Positions 37,025 through 49,877 of a DNA stretch of 64,000 nucleotides are shown piece after piece. How positions within the stretch are numbered: the first letter of the stretch is position 1; the number at the start of each line of letters is the position of its first letter. The stretch is from Puffinus mauretanicus (Eukaryota; Chordata; Aves; Procellariiformes; Procellariidae): the NCBI GenBank assembly GCA_023333565.1, contig JAJKFH010001094.1:1302001-1366000 (forward strand). The letters run 5' to 3'. A model generated the notes under the pieces. The model was not told where the DNA came from. It searched no databases and saw only the letters and a program-made list of their open reading frames with translations. A program made the position numbers and the translations under genes.

Positions 37025-40000
37025 CCCATAGAATCCAGTTCTGGATTAGATCTCATGTTTTCTTGACTTTAAGGGAAGAGCTGATTTTGATGCTGTGCTT
37101 TTGAGTAATGACTCTGTATGTGTACATAGAAGGTGTTGTGTGGGATAGTTGGAATATTAATAAAATTGTAGTTTTGATATTAAATACAGAATTTTCTTAG
37201 ATTCAAAGACTTTAAGAAATTGAGTAGGGTAATTTTTAAATGTCATATAAAATATAGAAATGAAAAGATGGAGCTTTTCAAATCAACGGGCTACTTAGTA
37301 TTTGCAAAAACATGAGAATACTTACTTGGATCTGTTGTTTAGTTTTTTCCCCCCGTCTGCTTGTAATTACATTTGACACAAAAGCGGAGGAAAAGCATCT
37401 GATAAAACAGTTTTCTGTAGCAAAATGTCTATGGTTGGAGCTGCCAGCTTATTTCAAAAGGGTGTGATGAAGGAAAGAAAAATGGGCATAAAAGGACATT
37501 GTTGAGGAGATGGGCAGGTTTGCAAGACTCCCTTGTGGCAAAGTGTTGGCCTGAAAGCAGGTGTATGAATGTTGCTGGAGCCGGCTCCCTGAAGCTGTTG
37601 CCTTTCCTTCTTTTGTAGTAGCGTTTAAGATAGTAGGTCACAGGAGCGGGTCATACCTTTAATATGAAGTTTTAAGAAGCAGTACAGAAAAAAGCAGATT
37701 TTTTTCCTTCTGCCACAGATGTAGCTTAGCCATTGGTATCTGTTATTAGAGCTGTCTTATGCAGCAAGAGCAAAGCTAAGAAATGAGGCTGGGCAGGGGG
37801 AGGAGGAGTGAAGAACAGTCTTGAGATTGTGGTGGCAAGTCTTGGTTCAAAGTAAAATGTAGAGGGATTTTGCACATTTCTGGCTGTATTACGTATCTGA
37901 TATTTAAGTATCTCCTTAGGAGTTACTACATTCCGATAATTAAAGCAGGTTCCCTTGTTAGAAGAGGTTCATTTTGTCTCTTTAGTATCCATTTGTTTAC
38001 TTTCTTTACTAGCTGAGTTTAATTGGCAATGCTCAATTCTGAGAGTGAGGAAAATCTTAACTTATGAAGAATTGAAATAAGACAAGATATGAATCCATAA
38101 AGAAGTAATTAAAGACTGTCTATGTATGACTTTTTCAAGATAGGCTTGTGTAGGTAGCTCCAACTTTTCCTACTCCCTTCTCTTACAAAACCAACCAGAA
38201 AACATTCTGTATACGCTGTTAGCATATAGAAGCATATATTTAGAATCCATTTTAATAATGGCTGAAGCTAATATCCTCCTAGGGATATGGCCTCTGGGAA
38301 CAGGACAATTAAGATTCTGCAAGTTTTCAGCAGTATATGAATGAGGTAATATACTGGAAAGCACACATAGGCATTATTCAAATACTGTGCACGGCAATAT
38401 CTCTTGTTTCTAAGCAATTTTTGTTTGCTTATGGAAGCAGAGATGAGATGCATGCACAGTGGGATATCGAGGTGTTAATTTGGGGAGGTGCAACTTGTCA
38501 GTAACTCTGAAATAACAAGTATATATTTAACTGGGAAATAAGCTTATTGAAATGTTTGGTAACATGATTCTGATACTGCTGCATAAGTCAAAAGACGTGA
38601 TTGAAAAATGGATTTATAATGCTTGGCGTTACAAATTAGTGAATCTTTCTACAAATGCTTATAGATGAGCATAGCAATTTACAGGTCTGACATTTCTTAA
38701 AGTCTGCAAATTTGTAAAATTGATTTTAGTAAATAAACTGTGTTTGTATTTACTATAGTGTAATAGATCAGTAGACTTCTGTGGTTATCTGTCAAGATGG
38801 CTGTGTTGTATTACAGTAACAAATTCTTGTTAAGATGTGAGGGATGTCATATGTAAGTTAGACTGTGACATTACAGAATTGTAGCCTTATTACTGCAGGC
38901 CATTTTACATCTCATATTGCCTGTTCAAATAGCTGTGTTTATATTTAGATGATGTATGTTGAGTAAGGTGAGACTGTCTTTACTGCTGCTGGCCCATATT
39001 CAAATTTAATGTTGCATTTACCGAGTTAAATGATTGGCTATTAATTAGTTCTATTTACAGAAACATGGAAATACTCATTAGGTTCAGTGGAAGTGTCAGG
39101 TGCATGTGAATTACTACTTCGCACTTTGCAAAAGATGCTGCACTTAACTTTAATCATATACGATTGTAATGAGATCTTGTGCACTGCTAGCTTGTGTCAG
39201 CAGACACCAAGCAGCTCTTCATGGAAGAATGCTAAATGAAAGCTGTTTCAGTAATTGTGTTGGGGACCTCTAGCCTCATTAGGCAATGGGTCAAAAATTC
39301 AACTTCCTTAAGTTCTCTCCTCCGATACGGCTGTGCAAATGTTGCAGCCCCTCAGCAAGCAGTTTGCAGACCACGGCTAGGAAGCCTGTGCTATAGGTAC
39401 TTCAAACTTTGTCTGTTAAAGCTTGTCTTTCCCCCCTCTTTTTTTATGTCTTCTGCCCTGCTGGAGCAGGGACTGGGGGGGGAACCCAGGGGTTTGTCCT
39501 GCTTTCCTCAGTGCTGCTTTTAGCTCCAGTATTTGAAATCCAAACACTGAATGAAAATAATTTGCTTCTTATTAAAATAGGCTTCTTTAGGACTTACGCG
39601 TTTTGGTGGTGTGTTTTTCTTGTTCTTAGTTTCTTCAGAATCTTTAGAATATTTTCAGAATCTTGCCTTTGGCAGGGTGAGGAGAGGGAGAAAATGTTGG
39701 ACCAAAATTAAAATTAGTGATTCTGGCCTTTTTTCTCATGTCATGGGAAGAACTGGTGTCACAGTGGAGCCTGGTCTTTTTTCCTCAGGGGTGCTTGTAG
39801 GAGCACCTGACAATATACAGCAAAACAATTCAGTATAAATTCCACAGCTGAACAGCTTCCTTGACCACTCTGGTGTGCAGCTCTTCTGCCTTGGGGAGGG
39901 TTCATCAGAGATTCACTTGCTCCGAGATCTACAACAGTTATCAGTCCTTTTCCCAGCTTTTATTTCTAGTTTGAACTTTTTCAGCCTCTCCAGAAGTTGC

Positions 40001-42752
40001 TTGTCTGTCAAAGGGCTGTACTGTAAAGCAAGAATTGGCTGGCACATGATTTGTAAGAAGCAAATGCATCTGTGAAAATACTGATCTCTTCTGTTTAAAA
40101 ATATTATAAAAGTCTATTTTGTGCTTTTAAGAAAATGCAAAGATTTGAATGTCGTTACATTTAGAGGCCAAGTTTGACCAATCGTTTCACAACAGTTCTC
40201 TCGGATGTTATTACAAGAAATCCCCAAATATTGTTAAGGTTTTATTGACTGCTTGGATTAGTAAGTAGGTGTTCACTTCAGAAAAGAGATTAGTGTTCCT
40301 GTTTCTTTGGTTTTTTTTCTTTTTAACTTTGAGAAACTTCAAGACACTTAGAAGCACTAGCATAACTATGGTATTAGTAAAGCTGTGCTGATGAAATGAT
40401 GTTGCACTACGAGCATACATGATAAAATGCGGTCTTGAGCTCTGGAAGGTTGTGCTTATGTTGCTCTGGGTTTCATCTAGAATGGATTGAATTCTCTTTA
40501 AGTATTTAAAGTGTTTAAAAGAGTGGCTAGCCAGAGCAGCTTCCCTTAAATTCAAGTATGCTGAGAGAAGGGCGTGTTGTCCTTCTCTCTGATGCATTTT
40601 CTGGAAAGCTAACTGGGTGTGAAACTAGCATCCTGACAGTTGTTGGAGACTTTTTTTTCCCTGTGTCTTGGCATGGGGGGGACGAGCAATACAAGGTACT
40701 TGAAAAAATCAGGGAAATTAATTGTGTTTCCTTAGATCGCCTAAAGAAATAGGCAGTTCCTACTAAGACAATGTATCTGCAGTAACTGAAAGTAAGAGGT
40801 AATTATTATAAATATATTTCCCTACTCTCTATTCTTACTTTTCTTCCTTTCCTTTATAATAATTACTTTACAAATACCAGTAGGCAATTGAAGAGGAAAA
40901 AAAGTCATGCTTTGCTTTCTAAAAAAATCCTCTGCCAGCAAGTCACAATCTTTGATTGAGGACTTCTAGAAATAAGTCTTTCCCTTCAGTGAGATTAGCA
41001 GTGTTCATTCTAAGTTCGGAAATAAACTGTGGGAGTTCCTTGATAGCAGTAACTCTAGATTGTTTCAGTTCCTCTTTTAAAGTGACTTGTAAATGTTTGC
41101 CATAGTCTATATAATGGTTTATTCTAAATATATAAGCTAAATATGAAGTTTCTTTAAAAGGAGATGAAAGGGGTTTTTTGTGTTTGGAATACTTACCAGT
41201 GTTGCTTTGCATATCATATAGGGAAGAGTAAGTGCTGTATACTAAAACACACTTGGATTTTATGTGTCCATTTAAGGAAAAAAGGAAGCAAACCCGGAAA
41301 TCTTTGCATCTATTGATGCAACTCTTCCTCTCTTGCAAAAGCATGTTTATTTACTTAAGTATAAAATAGTCTTTCACTGTTTTTCCTCTGTCCTTTGGCT
41401 TGTCTACTGAAAACAGTAGATAAACTGAGATATGTTATTATTTGTGGTCTCCAAAGTTAGCAGCACTTATACAGACAAGGTACTGTCTGGCATCTTGGAA
41501 AATCCTCAGATTTACAATGCAGTAAATGTGATAGGCTTTTCTCAGCCTTGTGGGATTTTTTTTTAATGGTCTCAGTAGTGATCTGTGTGGTAGGAGTACT
41601 TGGTAAAATGGTGAAGTGCTGTGGATTCTTTTTTGACCTTAGAGGAATTTTTGGTTTACTCTGTATAATGAAATGGGAGTGTTAGTTAATCAGTTTTCCT
41701 ACAGAAGTTATAAGTCTGCTTTCTTTTTTTTTTTTTTTTTTTAAGGGGTTTGTAAATGAAAAGTAATAACTGTCATTGTCTTTAACGTAAAAACAGTTGG
41801 TTATCTAAGGATAAGCAAATCTATTGCATGGGGACTTCTTAAAAATTGTTAGTTCGTTACTCGTTCTCAACTGAGGAGTTCTCTTTTTTGGGTAGTGGTT
41901 GGCACGTGCATATGTTGTGGTAGGGCTGGTCTGCTCTTGTATTTGTAAAAATGAACTTGGCATAACCTCGACCACTGCTTTGAGACCATAGACACAAGAA
42001 TGCCACTTGGAATAAGTGACAAAACTATCTACTGTTTGCTTTCTGCGTCTTTTACGAAATACGGACAATTTATAAAGTTTTCAAAGATTTAAAGAAAACC
42101 TTTGCCATTTATCATGTAGTTTAAGTATCAGGCATAGTCTTTTCTTGTCCAAATACTGTTTCTTGCTGTTCTACTCTTCAGACAAGCGATTTTAGAGTTA
42201 CTTTGCAAAACATGTAAGCTTAACTAGTATGGACTCGTATTCATTTCACTGCTTCTCAATTTCTTTTCCCTCAGGAGTCATCTTGCCTGATATCAGGACT
42301 AGATATGTATGAGATAAACGTCTTCCCAAAATAAAACTGACCCAGTTTGTTGGAAGCTTTTATTTGAAGGTGATTTTGACTGCAAGGGCTTAAACTTAAA
42401 AGCCACGAATATCAAAGTCAGCTTGTGATGCCAACTGATGTGATATTCTTGAATGCAGAATAAAACAAAATAACCAATAAAGATTAGATAAACCAATAGC
42501 TATGATCTTTACAACAAATGCAGTAATATTTTGTAGCAGTAACATGTACCTCTTTTCCGAATATCTCAAAAAAAGTTTGCAGACAGTTAAAAGAAATTCC
42601 TGCCCTTTTAAAGGAGAATAGCAGAGATTCCTGCCTGGCAGGGGTGGGAAAAAGCACAAAGGAGAGAACTGATCTGATTGTATATATGCAATAATCTTCA
42701 GCAGGTAATTGTTGCAAAATGCTGATTTAGGATCCTGCCGACTATACCGGTT

Positions 42753-44033
42753 TGTCGCGAATGAGTGATTTTGAGACCGCTTAAAGAATCACTGGCAAAG
42801 GTATCAGCAAAAGGTGATGTTAATAGAAATTTGTAAAAGCGCAACTTAACAGAATTCGATGGCAAGGTTCACTCTGTTACTTATTACATATATTAAGTAT
42901 ACACAGGGAAAATCGTGTCAGAATTATGTTGGCATGATTTATAGAAAGACCAAGAACAAAAAGGGTAAGGAAGACCCTCCTGTTGAGTCACAAGGTTCAG
43001 AGTAGACCCCCTTGCTTTCTAAACTTCTCAGAGAGGAGTCTAGGTGTGGCTGGATCTACCCCTAGTCTCAAACTTGGGCAATGGTTTATGCCTAAGGGGT
43101 TATATCTGTTTAGCAGTTATTTAAGGTGTCTAGCAGCAATCTAAAGTTCATTTACAGTTTTAAGGTAGATCATCAGATTTTGACAGCACTTAATCATTGA
43201 CTAATTTAACAGTTACAAAGCAAGTTAATCAAGTTTACTACAATTACTAAACTACAGATTATGCTTATTGTTAGTTATCTAAATCAATACATACACACAC
43301 ACACAATATAGATCTATTCACACACAAGGGCCCGTAGCTAGATAAATTCTTGAAAGACAAAGGCCTATAGCTAGATAAAGATACTGGTTAAAAATTCCCC
43401 TGTGAAATACTGGAAATTTCCCTGTCTGTGAAATACTCACATTAAATGTCTTGGCATTTCTCAACAGGCTTGAGAAGGGTTGAGCCCCGAGGAGTGTCTC
43501 GACCAAGGAATGTTTCAGCCCAGGTTCCGAAGGTCCTCCGAATATCACAGACTCGAGAGTTTGCTAACTCTGAGAGGCGTCCCACTCAGAGGGAGACTCT
43601 AGGCGCAGCCCGCTGTGGTCCAGGAGAACTCAAAGGGTCTCGCTTGGGACCACTGTGTATAGGTTTGCAAGATGATTGGCTTTAGTCATCAGTAAATTTC
43701 CATCCTGGCTGCTATCCGGCGTGGTCTGGGGTAGTAATTACGGTATTGTTCCACGGTAACCATGGTATCGTTCCACTTGAATTATGATCCAGGTAGGGAA
43801 TGCTTCAGGGCTGTCAGGGATGACGAATTATCCCCTGCTTTCATTCCCTGCCTTGATCAGGTAGCCGGTGTTCCTGGTACAATCAGTGTCGCTCCCCACC
43901 TTGGCCATGCAAGAGTGCCTGGTACGGTCAAGGGACGCTCAACCACCCAACTCGTTATACAATGGCTAAGGCCCAACAGGAGTTCCTGAGATCATAGAGT
44001 GGCCCAGGGGAAGGGGGGAAATGCACCACCACA
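42753..44033. mobile_element. Probable long solo LTR (TG...CA ends)
   Basis: A 1281-bp block that begins TGTCGCGAATGAGTGATTTT and ends ATGCACCACCACA. Its composition and CpG content differ from the AT-rich intron around it, especially in its right half (43450-44030). Both strands have TG...CA ends, so orientation is not decided; read on the minus strand the start would be TGTGGTGGTGCAT. It contains internal short repeats: GCTAGATAAA near 43338 and 43370, and GGTATTGTTCCAC with GGTATCGTTCCAC near 43742 and 43764. A (AC)n tract is at 43293-43305. I found no matching direct repeat at the borders and no internal retroviral genes, so the call rests on ends and composition. It could instead be part of another repeat. 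Confidence 0.5.
43293..43305. repeat. (AC)n dinucleotide microsatellite
   Basis: Six to seven AC units inside the putative LTR. Confidence 0.85.
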
Positions 44034-46394
44034 GTAATTTAGGGCCACATGTATTTGTTTGAAATTCAATTCTGTGTGTTACCACTTGCTTGTTGTTTTT
44101 TCAAGGGCCTAATAGAATAATATTTTAATTCACTTTTTATCAGTATTCTTACAAAGAAGTGGGCAGTATATTATGTGGTTGTTATTGCTATGTTGCTATT
44201 TATACCTGTTTAGAATTAAAAAAAACTTTTATGTACTTTAATACAGTATTTCTTAAATTTCATCTGTATTTAAGAAAAAAATTAAACAAGTAATCTATTA
44301 GAGAAATAATAATTTATTCCGGGTTTTTCTTCTAGTTGGTATGTTTACATTTTTATTACAATATTGAATTGTAATTATTCCTTGTGTCATCAAACCAAAT
44401 AAAGTGTCCAAACCATCCTGTTAAGTGGTCATTTGAGGATAGTTCTCCAAATGAACTTCCTACTCTAAAGCATTTTCTGCTTAAAATAGTCATACTTTCC
44501 TGGGTTGTAATAAACATACCAGGAAAAATACAGTTGTATAATAGTTGTATAATAAAGTTACCCTAAGAAATAGTATTATTAGTATTATTATACTTCATCA
44601 AAGGACACGTGGAATGTTGTACTTCCCTTCTGCATTACTTAAAGTTTCCGGCAGAGCACTGAGGTGCTTTCATATCTTGAAGAAAATTCTCAGCTAAAAT
44701 GTTCTTACAGTGAGTTTTTCAGATTAAAAAGATTATAGTTATGGCCATAGAGTATAAAAATAGAAATAATAAATCCAAGTCAAATCTACAAATAGCCAGT
44801 TGGGTAATATGTTTCCTGTAGTAGAGGATTACTGTGGCGCACTGGCTGTTCACGTCATGGGAGAGAAGAGGTGGGGAGGAGTGATCCGCTTACCAACTAT
44901 CTGATGCTTTCAGTCATTTGACATTTTTATTGCAGCTCATTTATTGTATTTTATGGTCACCTCTAAGTCTGACTTTGAAGGTGTTTGCGTACGACACTGC
45001 AAACTTTCTATCCAGCATCAACCTTACATTTAGATCTTCTTATTAGAGGGTCAGTTCAAGCCTACTGCAGAAGCAGGATAACTGACCTTTTTCTATAGTT
45101 TAATCTTCCTGCTTTTGGGTCTATGACTTACAATTAGCAAAAAAACCTCTCAGATATTTGCTATTTGATTGAAAAATTGAAAGAAAGCAGATTAGCCTAG
45201 GCTACCCTAAGCTATTTTCAAATATAGTTTATTTTTAGAGATATGTTAGGTGAAAACCATAACATGTTAGGAAGTTCCAATGTCTGTTGTACTCAGGTGT
45301 GGCGGGTTTTTAAGAGATAGACTACTTATGTGTTTGCTGCTCTTTAGGAATGTGTAGGTTTTTGAAAAGTATATTGAATTTGATTTTGTCTTTAACAGAG
45401 CCGTTAGTAGTGGAGACAGGATTTTGTCTTAACTGGATGTATAGCGAGCAAATAGAGCTGTAGGATATATGTTTTTTGTTCTGATAAAAGGGTGGATTGG
45501 AGTGTAAAGGTGGCCAACAAACTCTGATACAGACTTAAGGCGTCCTCTCAAGCCAGAAATATGGCTTGATGGTTTTTTATACAGATAAGTTATACTTCTA
45601 CAGGGAGATATTGAAACTTAATAGATGTTTTAAAAGAATCTGGAGGTCACAAATATTGCATAGTTTGAGTTTATCGATAAATAAACTCCAGATTCCATGT
45701 CTCTGTCTTCCCAAGGTATTTTAATAGGAAAACTGTTGCCATTCCAATAAAACATGCTGTCCCCACCTTACATTATTGATGGAAAGAAATTCTTTGATAA
45801 ACTGTTCTCCAGACTGGGGTTTTGTACTACCTGGCATCTCCCCAATATATAATTATCTGTTTTGTTTTTGCTTTTGTTTTTAGTTTCTCCAGCAATGGAT
45901 TCTCAAAACCTTGGATGATGAATTGAGAATATGGTCATTTAAATAGTGTATTATATTAATGTGGGAGCAGTTGAAGGCACTTTAGGATCAGCATTGACTG
46001 CAGACAAGCTGGAAGAATAACCTAAAATAAATCTCTTAAGAACATGTGGAAAGTGCTACACTTCAAATACAAATAATTATTCAAATAAATATAAGATGTG
46101 GTAACTGATGAGGCACTTAGCTTGCAGGATATGATCTGGTGATCTGTTGCAGATCATAAACAGGAGAGAATGCTTCACTAATATGTAAGGGAAGGCCCTA
46201 AAGTTCTGCTAATTTGTATTTTTTTTTTTTTTAAGTATCCTATATCAAAACCAGGAAGTCTTTCATCTTCTCTGCTCAGTGCTATTGAGGCTCAAGTGGA
46301 GCCATGTATCCAGTGAGTCAAGATAAAGGCAACCAGTTGGAGGTTTCCAGAGGAGATAAAAATGATTAGCTGTCAAGGAAGCATGAAAAGAGAA

Positions 46395-46890
46395 ATGAGT
46401 GAGAATTGGCATTCTCTGTTGCAAGCATGTCTCTCTTTCCCTAGATAAACATTGAAAAAACGTTTTGTAAAGAAAGGAATAATCTCTTTGTGAAGAAGAC
46501 TAGGAGTAATTAATCTAGGGAGGGAGATCTAGCTATTAGGAAAAAATACTAATTGTGAGAATAGTTGCGCTCTGTAATAATTTGCATAGGAAGGCATCCC
46601 TGTTGTCAGAGGCTTTTAAGAACAGGTTAGACAAGTGTCTGGGGTTGGTTGATTCCTGGGTCACATAGATGGGAGTAATTAATCTAGGGAGGGAGATCTA
46701 GCTATTAGGAAAAAATACTAATTGTGAGAATAGTTGCGCTCTGTAATAATTTGCATAGGAAGGCATCCCTGTTGTCAGAGGCTTTTAAGAACAGGTTAGA
46801 CAAGTGTCTGGGGTTGGTTGATTCCTGGGTCACATAGATGGATTAGTGTTCTCAAGGTCCTTTCCAGCTGTTTTCTCTAATTATCTTGAT
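46395..46890 (+). mobile_element. Old CR1-type LINE 3' fragment with internal duplication
   Basis: Words in CR1 3'-end order include GGGAGATCTAGCTATTAGGA, AAGAACAGGTTAGACAAGTG, GGTTGATTCCTGGG and CTCAAGGTCCTTTCCAGCTG. They resemble the older amniote CR1 consensus ('...ATTAGGAAAAACTTTCT...', '...GTTAGACAAACACCTG...', '...GAGGTCCCTTCCAG...'). The fragment is diverged and non-coding. It carries the exact 169-bp tandem duplication listed separately; without that, it would be a normal short 3' fragment. Confidence 0.75.
46503..46841 (+). repeat. Exact 169-bp tandem duplication (two copies)
   Basis: The segment starting GGAGTAATTAATCTAGGGAG at 46503 is repeated without a single difference starting at 46672, a period of 169 bp. 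Identity runs over 170 bases of overlap: it breaks at 46502/46671 on the left and 46673/46842 on the right. A GG dinucleotide is shared at the junction. The host CR1 fragment is old and diverged, so perfect identity between the two copies means the duplication is very recent or is an assembly artefact. Confidence 0.97.
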
Positions 46891-47554
46891 AAGGGTAAGA
46901 GAAGTGGTTTGTGTAGAAGATAGCATTGATTAGTAAGAGTTGCTGGGTTTTTATTTTAGACAAGCAAAGACTTTTTTTTTTCCTTCAAAGCATCCGGTAA
47001 TGTATTTGTTGGATAAGTTTAATAAAGTCCTGAGAGGGAAAGACTTCTGTGCCTTGATGAGAGCAAGCTACCTCTTACTAAATTTAAATACAAAAATTAC
47101 ACTTCCTAACCCCTTATTTTTTGAAAATGTATTTGTTTTTATAGGTGCTTCTGCCTTGCGCAGTTACTGAGTTTAGTATTACCTTGAGTGCCTTTCTTCA
47201 CCCTGCCTTGGTTTCTGTGATCACTCTGGAAAAGTGAAGATGTATTCAGTAATTTAAAAGTGGTATAGAAAGACACTAGGCACTTTTGTGGTAGACTGTC
47301 ATAATGTCTTTTAAATCAAAATTGCTTTAAAAAAAATTGCTGCTTCTGGTTTTATAATTATTAAGGAGGAGTCACTGTTGTTTATGTATTTATTAGTGTC
47401 TGTATCAGAGGACCATACCTTCATAAGTTTTTGGTAATTTTTTTTTTTCCTCTGTTTCTTCTCCTAATCAAAGGGGCTTAGCCTGGACTGGTTTTGAGGT
47501 ATAGTATTATATCTCATTAGTTTTTAATGCTTCATTTGAATTTTTTTTTTTAAG

Positions 47555-47685
47555 GTCTCTGTCTTGAGAAGTTGCCAGTTTCTTCTTCAGCTAGCAACCT
47601 CCATGTGGACCGTGAACAAGAAATTGTTACATGCTATGAGAAGGCTGGGGATATTGCTCTTCTGTACCTTCAGGAGATAGAAAGG
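47555..47685 (+). CDS. TTC7B: TTC7B exon 4: residues 149-192
   Basis: A 131-nt exon after a T-rich acceptor (TTTTTTTTTTTAAG). With the G from exon 3 it starts GLCLEKLPVSSSASNLHVDR and continues EQEIVTCYEKAGDIALLYLQ to EIER, ending in phase 0 before donor GTAAGC. The segment matches vertebrate TTC7B. The helix with TCYEKAGDIALLYLQE has TPR-like spacing, and the Ser-rich SSSAS segment is a probable loop. The sum of exons 1-4 is 576 nt, exactly 192 codons. Confidence 0.97.
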
Positions 47686-49720
47686 GTAAGCTGGGATGAT
47701 TTGCTTAACTGAAGAATTGCATGGCTCATCTTTCATTGATGTGGTGTTACCAGCATTTTGGCAACTCAATTAAAAGATGTCTAATATTTGTTTTCTTAGG
47801 ACTTCAACTTACAATTGGGCAATAAATTAGTGTGCCTTAATGGTTGTCTGGTAGCTGTCCTTCTGACTGTTCTTTCATTCTAACCTCTTAGAAAATAGTG
47901 CTAGTAGTCTAAAAAGGGACAGAACTCCTCTGAACTACTATGTATATTCAAGATGCTGATCTGTGCCCTCTGTTTCTCTGTGGTAGTTCATTTATGAACT
48001 TGACATTATGGTGTCTTTCAAACACACATGTGGGAATATGTACATTGTATGTATATACTTACTAGCTTTTCAGATATTCTTAAAAAGAATTCTTTTCAAA
48101 ATGAAGCTATGAAGATTGAAAATTAATCTTGTTGATGTTTATTTGGGGCCAGTAACTTCACTGCTCTTAAATCCTCTTTATAAAACTACTTGAAGGTAAA
48201 ATTCTGAAATAATGTTGTACCTGTCAACAAGACACTCGATGTATCAGTGGGGTGTCCACAATGGTAACTGAAAGTGTGTTTGCTTCAACTAATAGGCACA
48301 ATCCTGGGACAATGAAAATATCACCAGATAGGATAGCCAGATAAACATATGATTTTGAAATATAGGTGAACTTGAGATAAATCTTAATAGTTCTATAAAT
48401 TGGATCAGGACAATGTTCTTGGACTTGATAGCCCAATCTGAGGTACTAGATATGTAGAAGACCTGTTTTTTATTGATGAAAGCTGACATATCTGACCTTC
48501 TTAATGTTAGACAAAATATAACCTACAAACAGCTCTGCAGAATAATAGGCAAATTACTTCCACCCTCTCCCCCGTTTCCGTTTTATAAGTTATGGATTAT
48601 GAATTATGGAAAGTTAAAGTTAGGCTCTTTATTTGTAAAGAGTGTAACACTTCATGATTTAAAAGCTTCAGGCTTTATCTGAATTTAAAGGGATACATAG
48701 GCTCTTTTATTTCCTCCTCTTGTTTTCATTTACACCATTAACCTTGTCTTCTGTTTCTTACCACTTAGCAGAAACCCTTCAAGTATTATAAATACTTTTT
48801 CTTTAAAGAAAAGATTTGTGGTACCCATTGTTTCTAGGAGTTACACACTACTGCATTTTATTTAGACTTTGAGATATGTCTGGACAAGAGACAATACACT
48901 TAGGGCTCTATTCTTTGGCTTGTGAATACTATTAGAATGAAGCAAGCTAGCAATATCTATCTGACCCTGTTTTTCAGACCTATTGCTTACAAGCCTCAGG
49001 CCTGTAATTTGACAGTTGTCTTTGAAGGGGTTGTTAGATACAGTTAGGGTCACACAAGCAAAAGGAAGGAGAAAGAAAAATTTGATGTGATGGGGAAAGA
49101 AAAGTAATTCACACTGTTTTTTAAATACATACACTTTTTTTTTTTGCTTTGGGTTTTTTGTTCGTTTTGTTACTGTCTTTTAGTGGCTGGTAGACTGTGT
49201 GCGGTGAATATGAAGGCAAATGAAAGCTTATAGCTCTCCATTTTGAGAGAGCATTTTTAATGTTGATGTAATGCAAAATAAATTATTGCCAAATTGTTTT
49301 TTGGAAATCACTCTGGAAATCACTTTTAATCTTCTTACTGCTTTCTGCAACAGTCTTTCCTAACCTAACAGGGTTTTAGATTTTGAATACCATCACCTCC
49401 TTCTACCGAATAAGGTTGCAAATGTGCTTTTTCATACATTTCTCTTTTGTATACCATTCTTCACAAAAATTTCTGAAAAAGTATTATAAAATTTTTCTCA
49501 GCGGCATTTCTGCTTGGTGAAGAAAGGGCGTACCCAAGAGCAAAAAGATTTATATTTAGGTTGGAATGAAGGTAAGGATAGAAGTATTCTACTAGCCACT
49601 GCCTACAAATGAAAAAGACTTCTCCAACATTAAGTATTAGCTTCTGTGTAAAGGTCCACAAAACTTGATTTTTATTTTTTTTCCTAAATATGTTTTTTCC
49701 TTTTTATTTTGTTCTCTTAG
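47686..49720 (+). other. TTC7B: TTC7B intron 4 (2.04 kb)
   Basis: AT-rich intron between donor gtaagc and acceptor gttctcttag. No repeat family, RNA gene or additional exon is recognised. Confidence 0.95.
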
Positions 49721-49842
49721 GTAATTAATGCCAATATACAAAACAGAAGCCCTAAGCCAGGGCCCACAGCACATGAGCAAGAACTTGGTTTTTTCTTGGA
49801 AACAGGACTTCAAAGAGCACATGTTTTATATTTCAAGAATGG
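49721..49842 (+). CDS. TTC7B: TTC7B exon 5: residues 193-232 and first two bases of codon 233
   Basis: A 122-nt exon reading VINANIQNRSPKPGPTAHEQ, then ELGFFLETGLQRAHVLYFKN and GG of the next codon, followed by the consensus donor GTAAGT. The N-terminal third is a polar, proline-containing linker; the rest is a helix pair of the TPR scaffold. It ends in phase 2, so exon 6 must begin by completing a Gly codon. The protein continues for about 600 more residues in other vertebrates, so the gene is cut by the window edge and not truncated in nature. Confidence 0.96.
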
Positions 49843-49856
49843 GTAAGTTTTGATTC

Positions 49857-49877
49857 TTTTGTTTGTTTGTTTGTTTG
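49857..49877. repeat. (GTTT)n tetranucleotide microsatellite
   Basis: Four GTTT units follow a T run, 15 bases downstream of the exon 5 donor. Confidence 0.85.

Larger units (their letters stand above)
34114..47554 (+). other. TTC7B: TTC7B intron 3 (13.4 kb)
   Basis: Runs from donor gtaaga to acceptor tttttttttttaag. Apart from the (TG)n at about 37008, the putative LTR at 42.75-44.03 kb and the old CR1 with tandem duplication at 46.4-46.9 kb, it is AT-rich unique sequence. I see nothing I can name at 34.1-37.0, 37.0-42.7 and 44.0-46.4 kb. Two minus-strand open frames of 128 and 133 codons (40211-40597, 40943-41344) do not look like known proteins. Confidence 0.9.

Noticed and set aside
40211..41344. 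Two neighbouring minus-strand open frames of 128 and 133 codons in intron 3
   Set aside because: No recognisable domain or splice pattern links them, and their lengths are compatible with chance in AT-rich sequence.
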